Source: Promicromonospora umidemergens
GTDB lineage: Bacteria; Actinomycetota; Actinomycetes; Actinomycetales; Cellulomonadaceae
Assembly (NCBI RefSeq): GCF_024171995.1
Contig: NZ_JAMTCT010000018.1
Coordinates: 1 to 64,000, forward strand
DNA: 64,000 nucleotides
Direction: 5' to 3'
The position numbers and the translations under genes are program-made. The notes below the pieces were generated by a model. It was not told the origin of the DNA. It did not search any database and worked only from the letters and a program-made list of their open reading frames with translations. The number at the start of each line of letters is the position of its first letter. The first letter of the stretch is position 1. This document shows, in pieces, positions 8,355-16,201 of the stretch.

Positions 8355-8681
8355 TCAGACGCCGACCTTCTGCCGCACCACGGCCACGGCCTTGCCGAGG
8401 TTCACGCTCCACCCGACGCCGAACACGCGGGGCCCCACGACGTGCTCGGCCTCGGGGTCCCACAGCCGTTCCCTGGCGCGCTCCAGGGTCGGGACGCGCA
8501 GCTCGTACGGGACGACCGACGCGATCTTGCCGTGCCAGCCGCGCTCCGCCTTCGGTGTGCGCAGCTCCTTCACGACCGCAGCGGCCATCAGCGCGATCGC
8601 GACGAGCGTGAGCAGCTTCTTCAAGCCCCCGCCGCCGTGCGCCGCCGTCTCGACGTGGTCGGTGTGCTTCTTGCGCGACAT
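8355..8681 (-). CDS. DUF5808 protein, small membrane-associated
   Basis: A 108-residue protein with a His- and Gly-rich N-terminus, one hydrophobic helix (about 18-35) and a C-terminal half carrying the DUF5808 hallmark: ERLWDP followed by PRVFGVGWSVNLG. Function is unknown; the family is common in actinobacteria. The ATG at 8681 has GGGAGG seven bases upstream. It converges with the PH-domain operon over a 56-bp GC-rich gap. Confidence 0.75.
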   Translation of the reverse strand: MSRKKHTDHVETAAHGGGGLKKLLTLVAIALMAAAVVKELRTPKAERGWHGKIASVVPYELRVPTLERARERLWDPEAEHVVGPRVFGVGWSVNLGKAVAVVRQKVGV

Positions 8682-8793
8682 CTTGATGCCTCCCGTGCTC
8701 TCGGTATCGCCCCTGTGCGACCCATCTTGGGGCATGTGTCCGCAACTGGCCCGTGCAACGCGCGGACCCGGGCACCACCGGACGGCACAGTGC

Positions 8794-9741
8794 TCAGCGG
8801 ACCCGCACGGCGCCCGGCTGGACGGTGACGGCGACCCGGGTGGTCTCCCCCAGGTCCTCGCCGTCGATCTCGAAGACGCGCGGCTCCAGCAGCTCGATGC
8901 TCATGCTGCGCAGGCGCAGATGCGTCGCGCTGTCGCTGCTCTCGGCCACGGCGCCGCCGGTGGCGAGCCGCTTGACGCCGTTGTCCCAGACCATGTTCCG
9001 CAGCGTGTCGGCCCACCCCGCCGCGTCGTCGGCGCTCAGGACGAGCAGGTCCAGCTCGCCGTCGCTCGGGTCAGCGTCCGGCAGGAGGTTGATCCCGCCC
9101 TGGAGGGTTCCGCAGTTGCCGATCAGCAGCGTGTGCACGCTCTCCTGGCCCAGCGGCTCGTCGTCGGCGGTGATCCGGACGTCGAGGGTGTCGCTGGCGG
9201 ACAGGGCGCGGCCGAGCGACTCCACGTAGGCCAGCCAGCCGACCTTGTCCTTGAGGTCGTCGTCTGTCTCGGTGATCATGTGCGCGTCCAGCCCGAACCC
9301 GGCCAGGACCGCGAACGCGTGCCGCTCGGTCCCGCCGTCGAGGTCGATCTCGAGCCACCCCACGTCGATGGCCCGCGCCTCGGCGGTGAGCGCCCTCGTG
9401 AAGGCGGCGGCGACGTCGCCGAGAGGAACCCCGAGGTTCCGGGCGAGGAGGTTCCCGGTCCCGAGCGGGACGATCCCCAGCTCGACGTCGCCGCTCGCCT
9501 CGGCGAGGTGCTCGGCGACCGCGCGCACGGTCCCGTCGCCGCCCGCGACGACCAGCACGTCGGCGCCCGCCTCGATCGCCGCAGAGGCGGCGCCCTGGCC
9601 CGCGTCGTCGACGCTCGTCTCGAACCAGCGGGCCTCCGTGCCAGGGCTCGCCGCGGAGACTGCCTTCTCGAGCGCGGACTCGAGCTCCGTCCTGGTCGTC
9701 TTGGAAGGGTTCCAGATGATGCCCACGCGTCGTGCGGTCAT
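8794..9741 (-). CDS. Diacylglycerol kinase-family lipid kinase (DagK/YegS type)
   Basis: A 315-residue soluble kinase. The N-terminal DAGKc domain has IIWNPSK at the start, the nucleotide-binding GGDGT motif (about residue 67) and GTGNLLARN (about 95). The C-terminal beta-sandwich domain ends with RVFEIDGEDLG and VTVQPGAVRV, as in YegS/DgkB-like proteins. It probably phosphorylates a membrane lipid such as diacylglycerol at the inner face, returning it to phospholipid synthesis. Further in-frame starts lie upstream, but the ATG at 9741 (MTARRVGIIWNP) gives the family's usual N-terminus. Transcribed alone, on the same strand as the WYL regulator. Confidence 0.88.
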   Translation of the reverse strand: MTARRVGIIWNPSKTTRTELESALEKAVSAASPGTEARWFETSVDDAGQGAASAAIEAGADVLVVAGGDGTVRAVAEHLAEASGDVELGIVPLGTGNLLARNLGVPLGDVAAAFTRALTAEARAIDVGWLEIDLDGGTERHAFAVLAGFGLDAHMITETDDDLKDKVGWLAYVESLGRALSASDTLDVRITADDEPLGQESVHTLLIGNCGTLQGGINLLPDADPSDGELDLLVLSADDAAGWADTLRNMVWDNGVKRLATGGAVAESSDSATHLRLRSMSIELLEPRVFEIDGEDLGETTRVAVTVQPGAVRVR

Positions 9742-9809
9742 GAGCGGAATGCTTCCACAGGACCCGGCAGTCATCGAGCCACGGCCACCGGCAAGCCGCC
9801 ACCGCCTCC

Positions 9810-10760
9810 TCAGGAGTCGGCCACGGCAGCGGCGAGCCGCACCGCGAGCGCCCCGACGGCGGCCCGGAGCTCTGGTCCGCCCTCCACCCGGAACGGGAAC
9901 GGCACGCTCGCCAGCCACTCCTGCGCGTACATCTCGGGGTTGCGGGTGCTGCCGACCAGCACGCACCCGCCGTCCGCCGGCTCGAGCCGTCCCATCTGCG
10001 CGCCGACCCAGGGGGCGACGTCGGCGAGCGGGGCGTCGAAGACGACGCGGGTGGTGAGCTGCCACCCCGTGCCCAGGTGCTCCTCGAGCGCCGTCACGGG
10101 GTCGAGGCCGTCGGGCGGTTCAAAGGCACGGTCGGTGTCCTCGACCGCGACGACCCGGTCGATGCGATACGTACGGGTCGCACCGGCGCGGTGGGAGTGG
10201 CACAGGAGGTACCACCGTCCGTAGCGCACGACGACGGCCCACGGGTCCACCTCGGCGACCCACTCGCTGCCGGACTCGCCCCGGTAGGTGACCAGCACGC
10301 GCCGTCGGGCCGCGATCGCCGCGACGAGCTCGCTGGTGACGGTGCTGTCCGGGCGGGCCGCGTACCGGTCCGGCGCGGCGGACGCGTGCTCACGCAGGGC
10401 GGACGCCTGGCGGCCGACGTTCTCTGGCAGCGCCCGGATCACCTTGCCGAGAGCCGTGTCGACGAGGTCGTCGGCGTCGGCGTGGCTGTCGAGCACTGCC
10501 ATGACCAGGCCGAGCGCCTCGGTCTGCGTGAAGGTGACGGGTGGCAGCCGTGTCCCGCGCCCGAGCCGGTAGCCGCCGTGCGGGCCGCGGACCGACGAGA
10601 CGGGGATCCCGGCCTCACGCAGGATCTCGATGTACCGGCGGGCGGCCCGTTCCGTGACGCCCAGGCGTTCGGCGAGCTCGTTCGCTGTCGTGCCGGGGCG
10701 GGTCTGCAGGACTTCCAGGGTGCGCAGCGCGCGTGCGGTGGGGCTGGTCTCGGACGGCAC
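9810..10760 (-). CDS. WYL-domain transcriptional regulator (YafY type)
   Basis: A 316-residue regulator. An N-terminal winged helix-turn-helix (about 8-60, LAERLGVTERAARRYIEILR) is followed by a WYL ligand-sensing domain (about 145-225) with the diagnostic RWYLLCHSHR and RTYRIDRV motifs, then a WCX-type C-terminal extension. Such proteins sense nucleotides or nucleic-acid ligands in known cases, but this one's signal is unknown. The start is GTG (10760) with a TGAGG site. It is divergent from the SRPBCC gene at 10840, with an 80-bp gap that could contain an operator for both. Confidence 0.88.
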   Translation of the reverse strand: MPSETSPTARALRTLEVLQTRPGTTANELAERLGVTERAARRYIEILREAGIPVSSVRGPHGGYRLGRGTRLPPVTFTQTEALGLVMAVLDSHADADDLVDTALGKVIRALPENVGRQASALREHASAAPDRYAARPDSTVTSELVAAIAARRRVLVTYRGESGSEWVAEVDPWAVVVRYGRWYLLCHSHRAGATRTYRIDRVVAVEDTDRAFEPPDGLDPVTALEEHLGTGWQLTTRVVFDAPLADVAPWVGAQMGRLEPADGGCVLVGSTRNPEMYAQEWLASVPFPFRVEGGPELRAAVGALAVRLAAAVADS

Positions 10761-10839
10761 CTCAGCAGGCTATGCCCTCGACGCGCGAGTGGGCCGGGCC
10801 CAGGTCACGGTGGGGGCACGCCAACGAAGGGAGAGACTC

Positions 10840-11289
10840 GTGGCCAGCATCACGAAGTCGATCGACGTGGAAGTACCCGTGCGTACCGCCTATGACCAGT
10901 GGACGCAGTTCGAGGAGTTCCCCAGGTTCATGGAGGGCGTCGAGGAGGTCCGCCAGCTCGACCCGACCCACACCCATTGGACGACGAAGGTGGGCGGGGT
11001 CGAGCGGGAGTTCGACGCCGAGATCACCGAGCAGCACCCGGACGAGCGCGTGGCGTGGACGAGCCGGACCGGGCCGGACCAGGCCGGTGTCGTCACGTTC
11101 CACAAGCTTCAGGACGCCAGGACCCGGGTCACCGTGCAGATGGACTGGGAGCCCGGCAACGCCACCGAGAAGGTGGGCAGCGCGCTCAACTTCGACGACC
11201 GGCGCGTCGAGGGCGACCTCGAGCGGTTCAAGAAGTTCATCGAGTCCCGCGGTGCCGAGACGGGGGCCTGGCGCGGCGACGTGAGCTGA
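10840..11289 (+). CDS. SRPBCC-family protein (polyketide cyclase/dehydrase-like)
   Basis: A 149-residue single-domain START/SRPBCC fold protein. It opens with the membrane-free pattern ITKSIDVEVPVRTAYDQWTQ followed by FEEFPRFMEGVEEV, typical of the polyketide_cyc family, and ends in a long C-terminal helix. These proteins bind hydrophobic ligands in a deep pocket; this subfamily is usually annotated as cyclase/dehydrase without a proven reaction. The GTG start follows GAAGGGAGAG. It is divergent from the WYL regulator, which may control it. Confidence 0.8.
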   Translation: MASITKSIDVEVPVRTAYDQWTQFEEFPRFMEGVEEVRQLDPTHTHWTTKVGGVEREFDAEITEQHPDERVAWTSRTGPDQAGVVTFHKLQDARTRVTVQMDWEPGNATEKVGSALNFDDRRVEGDLERFKKFIESRGAETGAWRGDVS

Positions 11290-11313
11290 CCGGCCGGTTC
11301 AGCGCACCGCCTC

Positions 11314-11886
11314 TCAGCGCACCACCTCGAAGACCTGCTTCTGGACGCCGTTCCTGTACGCCTCGTGCTCGACCAGCCGAAGCTGCTGGGCCGCCTTGTC
11401 GGCGTCGCTGAACAGCGGCTTGCCCTGGCCGAGGAGCACCGGGAAGACCAGCAGGTGGTAGGTGTCGATGAGGCCGGCGTCGGCGAGCGCCCGGGTGAGG
11501 GACACGCTCCCGTGCACCTGGATCTCGCCGACGTCGGTCTTCTTGAGCCGCGCGACGTCGTCCAGTGAGCGCAGGATGGTGGTCTCGCCCCAGGTGTCGG
11601 TCAGGTCGTCGTCGGTGAGCGTCGTGGAGACGACGTACTTGGGCAGCGTGTTGTACCGCGTGAACTCGTCCATGTCGGGCCAGACGGGCGCGAACATCTG
11701 GTAGCTCGCGCGGCCCAGCAGCAGCGCGCCCGCCTCTTCCTGCTCGCGCTCCTTGAGCTGGAAGGACTCGGGCACGGGGGCGACCGTCCGATAGGTCCAC
11801 GCCGTGTCGTGCAGCTCGGGGTCTCCGCCGGTCGGGTCGACCTTGCCGTCGAGCGAGACGAAGTGCGTGGCGACGATGGTGCTCAT
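11314..11886 (-). CDS. Dihydrofolate reductase-family protein (RibD C-terminal-like)
   Basis: A 190-residue protein of the RibD_C fold. It begins VATHFVSLDGKVD, has the GRASYQMFAP segment, and ends with VHGSVSLTRALADAGLIDTY and FPVLLGQGKPLF, the NADPH-binding and C-terminal signatures. It is likely an NADPH-dependent reductase of unknown substrate; it lacks the DHFR folate-site signature and stands outside any riboflavin operon. It converges with the SRPBCC gene. Confidence 0.85.
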   Translation of the reverse strand: MSTIVATHFVSLDGKVDPTGGDPELHDTAWTYRTVAPVPESFQLKEREQEEAGALLLGRASYQMFAPVWPDMDEFTRYNTLPKYVVSTTLTDDDLTDTWGETTILRSLDDVARLKKTDVGEIQVHGSVSLTRALADAGLIDTYHLLVFPVLLGQGKPLFSDADKAAQQLRLVEHEAYRNGVQKQVFEVVR

Positions 11887-12068
11887 GCGTGGTTCTCCTT
11901 GTCGTGGTGGCCACGCGATCCGCGGGCCTTCTGGCAGATCAGACGAGCGGGCGAGCGAAATTCATCGCACCTTGCACGGTTCGGGACAATCCGGAAGTAG
12001 AACGTCCGGAACTGGCTCTACCGTGGTGCGCATCGGCATTCTGCCGCACCGACCACGGAAGGAACATC

Positions 12069-12752
12069 ATGGACATCCTGCTTGTCGGAGGCGCCTGGCT
12101 CGACACGTCCGCCTGGAGCGAGGTGGTGCCGGAGCTCGAGGCGCTCGGGCACCGGCCCGTGCCGGTCGCGCTTCCCGGCCAGGGCGACGGTTCGACGTCG
12201 GCCACGCTCGACGACCAGGTCGCCGCGGTGCTCGCGGCGGTCGACGCCGCGGACGGGAAGCCGCTCGTCGTCGGGCACTCGGCCGCGTGCACGCTGGCCT
12301 GGCTCGCTGCCGACGCGCGTCCGGAGGAGCTGGCCGGGGTGGCTCTCGTCGGCGGCTTCCCCTGGGACGACGGCAAGCCCTACGCCGACCTGTTCGAGAT
12401 CACCGACGGCGTCATGCCGTTCCCCGGCTGGGGACCCTTCGAGGGGCCGGACTCCGCCGACCTCTCCGACGCGGCCAAGCGCGCCTTCGCGGACGCGGCG
12501 GTCCCCGTCCCCGAAGGAGTCGCCCGGGGCGTGGTGCACCTCACCGACGAGCGCCGGTTCGACGTTCCCGTCGTGGTGGTGTGCCCGGAGTTCACCGCCG
12601 CCCAGGCCCGGCAGTGGATCGACGCCGGCGACGTGCCGGAGCTCGCGCGGGCCAAGCACGTCGACCTCGTGGACCTCGACTCGGGCCACTGGCCGATGTT
12701 CACGCGTCCGGCCGAGCTGGCCCGACTGCTGGCGGACGCGATATCTCGATGA
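12069..12752 (+). CDS. Alpha/beta-fold hydrolase
   Basis: A 227-residue compact alpha/beta hydrolase. The nucleophile elbow is VVGHSAAC with Ser71, and the catalytic histidine is in DSGHWPMF (His207). The N-terminal LLVGGAWLDTSAW corresponds to the oxyanion-hole strand. It resembles small esterases of the EstC/methylesterase group. The ATG at 12069 has AAGGAA upstream. A glyoxalase-like gene follows after 31 bp on the same strand, so the two may be cotranscribed. Substrate unknown. Confidence 0.82.
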   Translation: MDILLVGGAWLDTSAWSEVVPELEALGHRPVPVALPGQGDGSTSATLDDQVAAVLAAVDAADGKPLVVGHSAACTLAWLAADARPEELAGVALVGGFPWDDGKPYADLFEITDGVMPFPGWGPFEGPDSADLSDAAKRAFADAAVPVPEGVARGVVHLTDERRFDVPVVVVCPEFTAAQARQWIDAGDVPELARAKHVDLVDLDSGHWPMFTRPAELARLLADAISR

Positions 12753-12783
12753 CCAGGTCGGCACCGGTCGTTATGGTGACCCG

Positions 12784-13218
12784 ATGCCAAAGGTCCAACA
12801 TTTCCAGGTCACCTTCGACTGCGCCGAGCCGGAGCGGGTCGCCCGGTTCTGGTGCGAAGTGCTGGGGTACGTCGTACCGCCGCCTCCCGAGGAGTTCGCC
12901 TCCTGGGACGAGTACACCAGCTCGCTGCCGCCCGAGCAGCGGGACACGGACTTCGCCTGTGTCGATCCGACGGGTGTCGGTCCGCGCCTGTACTTCCAGC
13001 GCGTGCCCGAGGGCAAGATCGTCAAGAACCGGGTGCACCTCGACGTGCGGGCCGGCGCCGGGCTCGTGGGCGCGGAGCGGCTTGCCGTGCTCGAGGCCGA
13101 GGCCGCACGGCTGATCGCGCTCGGCGCGACGCACGTGCTCACGCAGTACGCCGACGAGGAGAACGAATCCTGCATCACCCTGCAGGACATCGAGGGCAAC
13201 GAGTTCTGCGTCGACTGA
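12784..13218 (+). CDS. VOC-family protein (glyoxalase/bleomycin-resistance fold)
   Basis: A 144-residue protein with two beta-alpha-beta-beta-beta modules. The start (VQHFQVTFDCAEPERVARFW) is typical of the actinobacterial glyoxalase-like VOC group, and RVHLDVRA supplies the histidine-containing strand of the second half. Members bind a divalent metal between the modules, but the reaction of this group is unknown. A strong hairpin terminator follows directly after the stop codon. Confidence 0.82.
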   Translation: MPKVQHFQVTFDCAEPERVARFWCEVLGYVVPPPPEEFASWDEYTSSLPPEQRDTDFACVDPTGVGPRLYFQRVPEGKIVKNRVHLDVRAGAGLVGAERLAVLEAEAARLIALGATHVLTQYADEENESCITLQDIEGNEFCVD

Positions 13219-13232
13219 CGGACGTCTCCGTC

Positions 13233-13287
13233 GAGTGCTGGGTTTTTGCCCCTCTACCGCGCGTGGAGGGGCAAAAACCCAGCACTC
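13233..13287. terminator. Bidirectional hairpin terminator with 22-bp perfect arms
   Basis: Left arm 13233-13254 and right arm 13266-13287 are exact reverse complements (22 bp). Three more pairs, one of them a wobble in RNA, close the stem to a 5-base loop. The arms contain GGGTTTTTGCCCC, so each transcript has a run of five U inside the stem. It lies between convergent genes and overlaps the stop codon of the leftward gene. This fits a bidirectional terminator, though the length and perfection also suit a mobile REP-like element. Confidence 0.7.
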
Positions 13288-13879
13288 AACGCTTCAGGCC
13301 TAGGGTGCGCAGCTCCAGGTCGGCCAGGCGGCGCACCGCGTCCGGGTCGCCGGCGCGCCACGCGCCGACCGGGTCGTCCGTGATCCGGGTCAGGGTCCGC
13401 AGCGGCTGGTTGGCGAGGGCGCGGAGCGCCAGCAGCTCCGGGTCGGCGCCCGCGAACCGCCGGGCCGCGCCCGCGCGGCGCACGAACCGGACGCGGAACG
13501 GCACGTACAGGACGGCCACCAGCAGCACCGGGATCAGGAACACCGCGATCCCGACCAGCAGCGCGACGTCGGCCACCGTCTCGGCCTGGGAACGCCCGGC
13601 GGCCGCCAGGCTCTCGGCCGCGTCGGCCGCCCCCTTGAACGGTGCGGCCAGGTCGTCCCCCACGGCCGGAAGCCCACCGACCCGCCCCTCGACGTCGTGG
13701 AAGCGGCCCGCCATCTCGTCGGCCGCCGACGCCGTCGCGAGCCCCGGCCGCCCCAGCGTCAGGGTCACGTCGTGGACCTCCCGCCCGGCCCAGGCCCACG
13801 CCGCGATCCAGGCGACCAGCAGCAGGTCACCCAGCACCTGACGGGCACCTCGGGCCGGTGCGGCCGCATACAACCTCAT
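13286..13879 (-). CDS. Hypothetical membrane protein with two transmembrane helices
   Basis: A 197-residue protein with an N-terminal membrane helix (about 14-32, VLGDLLLVAWIAAWAWAG) and a second at about 105-127 (VALLVGIAVFLIPVLLVAVL). An Ala-rich helical loop of about 70 residues between them would be outside the cell, and the C-terminus is cytoplasmic and basic. No known family was recognised, although similar proteins with this layout are frequent in Micrococcales. Its stop codon lies in the right arm of the 22-bp hairpin. Confidence 0.65.
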   Translation of the reverse strand: MRLYAAAPARGARQVLGDLLLVAWIAAWAWAGREVHDVTLTLGRPGLATASAADEMAGRFHDVEGRVGGLPAVGDDLAAPFKGAADAAESLAAAGRSQAETVADVALLVGIAVFLIPVLLVAVLYVPFRVRFVRRAGAARRFAGADPELLALRALANQPLRTLTRITDDPVGAWRAGDPDAVRRLADLELRTLGLKR

Positions 13880-14015
13880 GGTCTGGTCCTCCGGGCGTCG
13901 ACGAGTGCCACGCCGCACGGTATCGGACGGCAGCCGACATTCGGGGCGCCACCACGCGACCGTTCTGTGGTTGCATACTCTCCGACTTGTTCCCGGCATC
14001 GCGGAGGTACTGCCC

Positions 14016-14225
14016 ATGACCACCAACGACGAGCTCACCCGCACGTTTGTCGAGTTCGACGGCGACGGCGACGGCCGGATCACCGCCGACGAGTTCCGCC
14101 GGGCCATGGCCACCCGCGGTGAGGAGACCACCGACAAGGACCTCGACGAGATCTTCGGCAAGGCCGACCACGACCAGGACGGCCGCATCGACCTCGCCGA
14201 GTTCACGAAGGCCTGGGACGCCTGA
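14016..14225 (+). CDS. Small EF-hand calcium-binding protein
   Basis: A 69-residue protein made of one EF-hand pair. Loop 1 is DGDGDGRITADEF and loop 2 is DHDQDGRIDLAEF; both have Asp at positions 1, 3 and 5, Gly at 6, hydrophobic at 8 and Glu at 12, so both should bind calcium. It is a calmodulin-like protein of the calerythrin/CabD kind found in actinobacteria, presumably a cytoplasmic calcium buffer or sensor. GGAGG lies nine bases before the ATG. A hairpin terminator follows. Confidence 0.88.
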   Translation: MTTNDELTRTFVEFDGDGDGRITADEFRRAMATRGEETTDKDLDEIFGKADHDQDGRIDLAEFTKAWDA

Positions 14226-14248
14226 GGGAACTCACCCACCTGGTCAGG

Positions 14249-14286
14249 AGGCCCTTCCGCACAGGTCCCACCTGGCAGGAGGGCCT
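14249..14286 (+). terminator. Hairpin terminator after the EF-hand gene
   Basis: AGGCCCT (14249-14255) pairs with AGGGCCT (14280-14286). A nested AGGT/ACCT pair lies inside, and TCTC follows. The hairpin is 23 bases after the stop codon, suggesting rho-independent or hairpin-assisted termination. Confidence 0.5.
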
Positions 14287-14411
14287 TCTCGCTGCGCGGG
14301 CGACGCCCGCCCGTCATGCCGCCAATGCCCGAGATGCGAATTACGGCGAACAGGAACAGTATCGAGGTAGCACGGCGCAATCGAGCGTCGTGCCGGAGGA
14401 AGGAGATCGAC

Positions 14412-14561
14412 ATGCCAACGTGGCTCATCCTCATCCTGGTCGGCGTGGCCCTCGTGATTCTCGGGGTCGCCACCGAGATAGGCCAGTTCCTCATCTGGAT
14501 CGGTGTGATCGTCGTCGTGGCCAGCCTGATCATCGGCCTCGTCCGGCGCAGCCGGACCTAG
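14412..14561 (+). CDS. Small two-helix membrane protein (49 aa)
   Basis: The product is almost entirely hydrophobic. Two membrane helices (about 4-22 and 25-43) are joined at a Gly/Glu turn and followed by a basic tail (RRSRT). A very strong ribosome site, GGAGGAAGGAG, precedes the ATG, which supports real translation. Comparable short proteins occur widely in actinobacteria without a known role. Confidence 0.7.
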   Translation: MPTWLILILVGVALVILGVATEIGQFLIWIGVIVVVASLIIGLVRRSRT

Positions 14562-14699
14562 CGGCGCCGGCCGCGCCGCGAGCAGCAGGGTCGCCGAGCG
14601 CCAGCTCGCTCGGCCACGTGGTCCGCTCGCGGCGCGGCCGACCGCACCGCCCCCTCACCCACGCCGCCGCCCAGGAGACGCTCCCAGGAGACGCTCCCC

Positions 14700-14725
14700 A
14701 GGTAGACGAACCCGTCCGTACACCC
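14700..14725 (+). promoter_or_regulatory. Candidate TetR operator upstream of its own gene
   Basis: The left half GGTAGACGAAC is identical to one half of the nearly perfect palindrome at 15547-15572; the right half is degenerate (8 of 13 matches). It lies 54 bp before the TetR start, next to a possible -10 (TAGACT, 14731). Weak autoregulation by the TetR protein is inferred. Confidence 0.5.
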
Positions 14726-14778
14726 CGGCGTAGACTGTTCCGTCAGATCATCCGGGACGGAAGCGAGCAGGTGGCGGC

Positions 14779-15405
14779 ATGAGCACGACGACGTCCGGCG
14801 AACCGGCCAGGGGCCCCGTCGGAGCCGGCAGCCCCCGCTCGACCCGGGACCGCATCCTCGACGCGGCGACCGAGCTGTTCTACACCCAGGGCGTCCGCGC
14901 GATCAGCGCCGACAAGATCATCGAGCGCGCCGGCATCACCAAGGTGACGTTCTATCGGCACTTCCGGACCAAGGACGCCCTGGTGGTGGCGTACCTCGAG
15001 CGGCAGGCCGCGTGGGAGCGGAGCGCGCTGGAAGGGTTGCGCACGTCCGCCGGCGACGACGCAGAGGCGCTCCGGCTGTTCGTCGCCGCGATCGGCGCGG
15101 AGAGCTGCAAGCCGGGCTTCCGTGGCTGCGCGTTCATCAACGCGGCGGCGGAGTACGCCGAACCTGACGGGCCGGTCCGGAGGACGGTCGCCGAGCACCG
15201 GGCCTGGTATCGGGCGACGTTCGCCGAGATGCTCGGCGGGATGGGTGTGAGCGGCACCGCCGAAGCCGCCGACGAGCTGATGATGCTGCGCGACGGCGCG
15301 ATGGTGTCGGGCTATCTCGACGAGCCGTCCCGCGTGGGCGCCGCCCTGGAGCGCGCGGTCACAGCGATCGTCGACGCCGGCCGGGCGGCCCGCCCCGCCG
15401 GCTGA
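14779..15405 (+). CDS. TetR-family transcriptional regulator
   Basis: A 208-residue repressor. The N-terminal TetR_N helix-turn-helix (about 23-70) reads RILDAATELFYTQGVRAIS, then IIERAGITKVTFYRHF; the rest is a helical ligand domain. Two cysteines (SCKPGFRGC) sit in the ligand domain and could serve a redox switch, which would suit the peroxide gene next door, but this is inference. A matching palindrome precedes both this gene and the OsmC gene, so it probably represses both. A GNRA-loop hairpin terminates its transcript. Confidence 0.87.
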   Translation: MSTTTSGEPARGPVGAGSPRSTRDRILDAATELFYTQGVRAISADKIIERAGITKVTFYRHFRTKDALVVAYLERQAAWERSALEGLRTSAGDDAEALRLFVAAIGAESCKPGFRGCAFINAAAEYAEPDGPVRRTVAEHRAWYRATFAEMLGGMGVSGTAEAADELMMLRDGAMVSGYLDEPSRVGAALERAVTAIVDAGRAARPAG

Positions 15406-15446
15406 CCACCCGCCGTCGACCACTGCTCGCCCGCGAGCGCCCGCCC

Positions 15447-15480
15447 GCAGCCCGTCGCCACGAAAGTGGCGGCGGGCTGC
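15447..15480 (+). terminator. GNRA-loop hairpin terminator after the TetR gene
   Basis: A 15-bp stem (GCAGCCCG-T-CGCCAC against GTGGCG-G-CGGGCTGC, one G-U pair) is closed by a GAAA tetraloop and followed by GGCCTTTCC. It separates the TetR transcript from the OsmC gene's own promoter. Confidence 0.65.
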
Positions 15481-15546
15481 GGCCTTTCCAGGACAGTCCC
15501 GCTCCTCGGCCAGACCCGGACTTGTGCCGCCGCGGCATCCCACCTA

Positions 15547-15572
15547 CGGTAGACGTACTAGTTCGTCTACCG
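15547..15572 (+). promoter_or_regulatory. 26-bp palindromic operator upstream of the OsmC gene
   Basis: The two 13-base halves are CGGTAGACGTACT and AGTTCGTCTACCG; 12 of 13 positions pair. It lies 44 bp before the OsmC/Ohr start and shares its half-site with the site upstream of the TetR gene at 14700. This size and symmetry are typical of TetR operators. Confidence 0.75.
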
Positions 15573-15615
15573 AGGACCGGCGTACCGCCGCCGGTCCCCA
15601 CGAAGGAGCTCCACC

Positions 15616-16044
15616 ATGGCTGACAGCATCTACACCGCGATCGCGACGTCCACCGGCGACGGCCGCGCCGGAGGCCGGGCCGCCACCGACGACGGCATGC
15701 TGGACCTCACGCTGGCGATCCCGACGGCGATGGGCGGGCCCGGCGGCGGCACCAACCCCGAGCAGCTCTTCGCGGCCGGCTGGGCCGCCTGCTTCCACAG
15801 CGCGCTCAAGGGCGTCGCCGCGGCACAGAAGATCAAGTTCGCCGACTCCGCGGTGGTCGCCGAGGTAGGCATCCACCCGGCCGACGGCGGCGCGTACGGC
15901 CTGAGCGCCGCACTGCACGTCGAGCTCTCGGGCGTGGACCAGGCCACCGCCGACCAGCTCGTCGAGGCCGCCCACGCCGTCTGCCCCTACTCGAACGCCA
16001 CCCGCGGCAACATCCCGGTCACGATCGACGCGACCATCGCCTGA
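15616..16044 (+). CDS. Organic hydroperoxide resistance protein, OsmC/Ohr family
   Basis: A 142-residue Ohr-type thiol peroxidase. The two catalytic cysteines are visible: one in GWAACFHSAL (about residue 60) and one in AHAVCPYSNATRGN (about 125), the latter a signature of the Ohr subgroup. Ohr enzymes reduce organic peroxides using lipoyl or dihydrolipoamide as donor in the cytoplasm. The N-terminus (YTAIATSTGDGRAGG) matches the family. Regulation by the neighbouring TetR protein through the palindrome at 15547 is inferred; classical Ohr genes are controlled by MarR-type OhrR. AAGGAGCT precedes the ATG. The stop codon lies in a repeated block. Confidence 0.9.
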   Translation: MADSIYTAIATSTGDGRAGGRAATDDGMLDLTLAIPTAMGGPGGGTNPEQLFAAGWAACFHSALKGVAAAQKIKFADSAVVAEVGIHPADGGAYGLSAALHVELSGVDQATADQLVEAAHAVCPYSNATRGNIPVTIDATIA

Positions 16045-16196
16045 GCCGCAGGCGCAGCGCAGGGTGCGGGCCGAGGTACGAGGCACGCGCCCGGAGCGGA
16101 GCCGCAGGCTCAGGCGAAACGGGTAGAGCGGAGCCGCAGGCTCAGGCGAAACAGGTAGAGCTGAGCCGCAGGCGCAGCGCAGGGTGCGGGCCGAGG
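16041..16196. repeat. Direct-repeat cluster: 36-bp pair flanking 32-bp tandem copies
   Basis: A 36-bp block beginning CTGAGCCGCAGGCGCAGCGC occurs identically at 16041-16076 and 16161-16196, exactly 120 bp apart; the first copy includes the OsmC stop codon. Between them a 32-bp unit (GAGCGGAGCCGCAGGCTCAG...) is repeated at 16094-16125 and 16126-16157 with one mismatch, followed by a third partial copy from 16158 that merges into the second 36-bp block. The block fills the gap between two convergent genes. No coding capacity is evident. Confidence 0.85.
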
Positions 16197-16201
16197 CTCT
16201 C

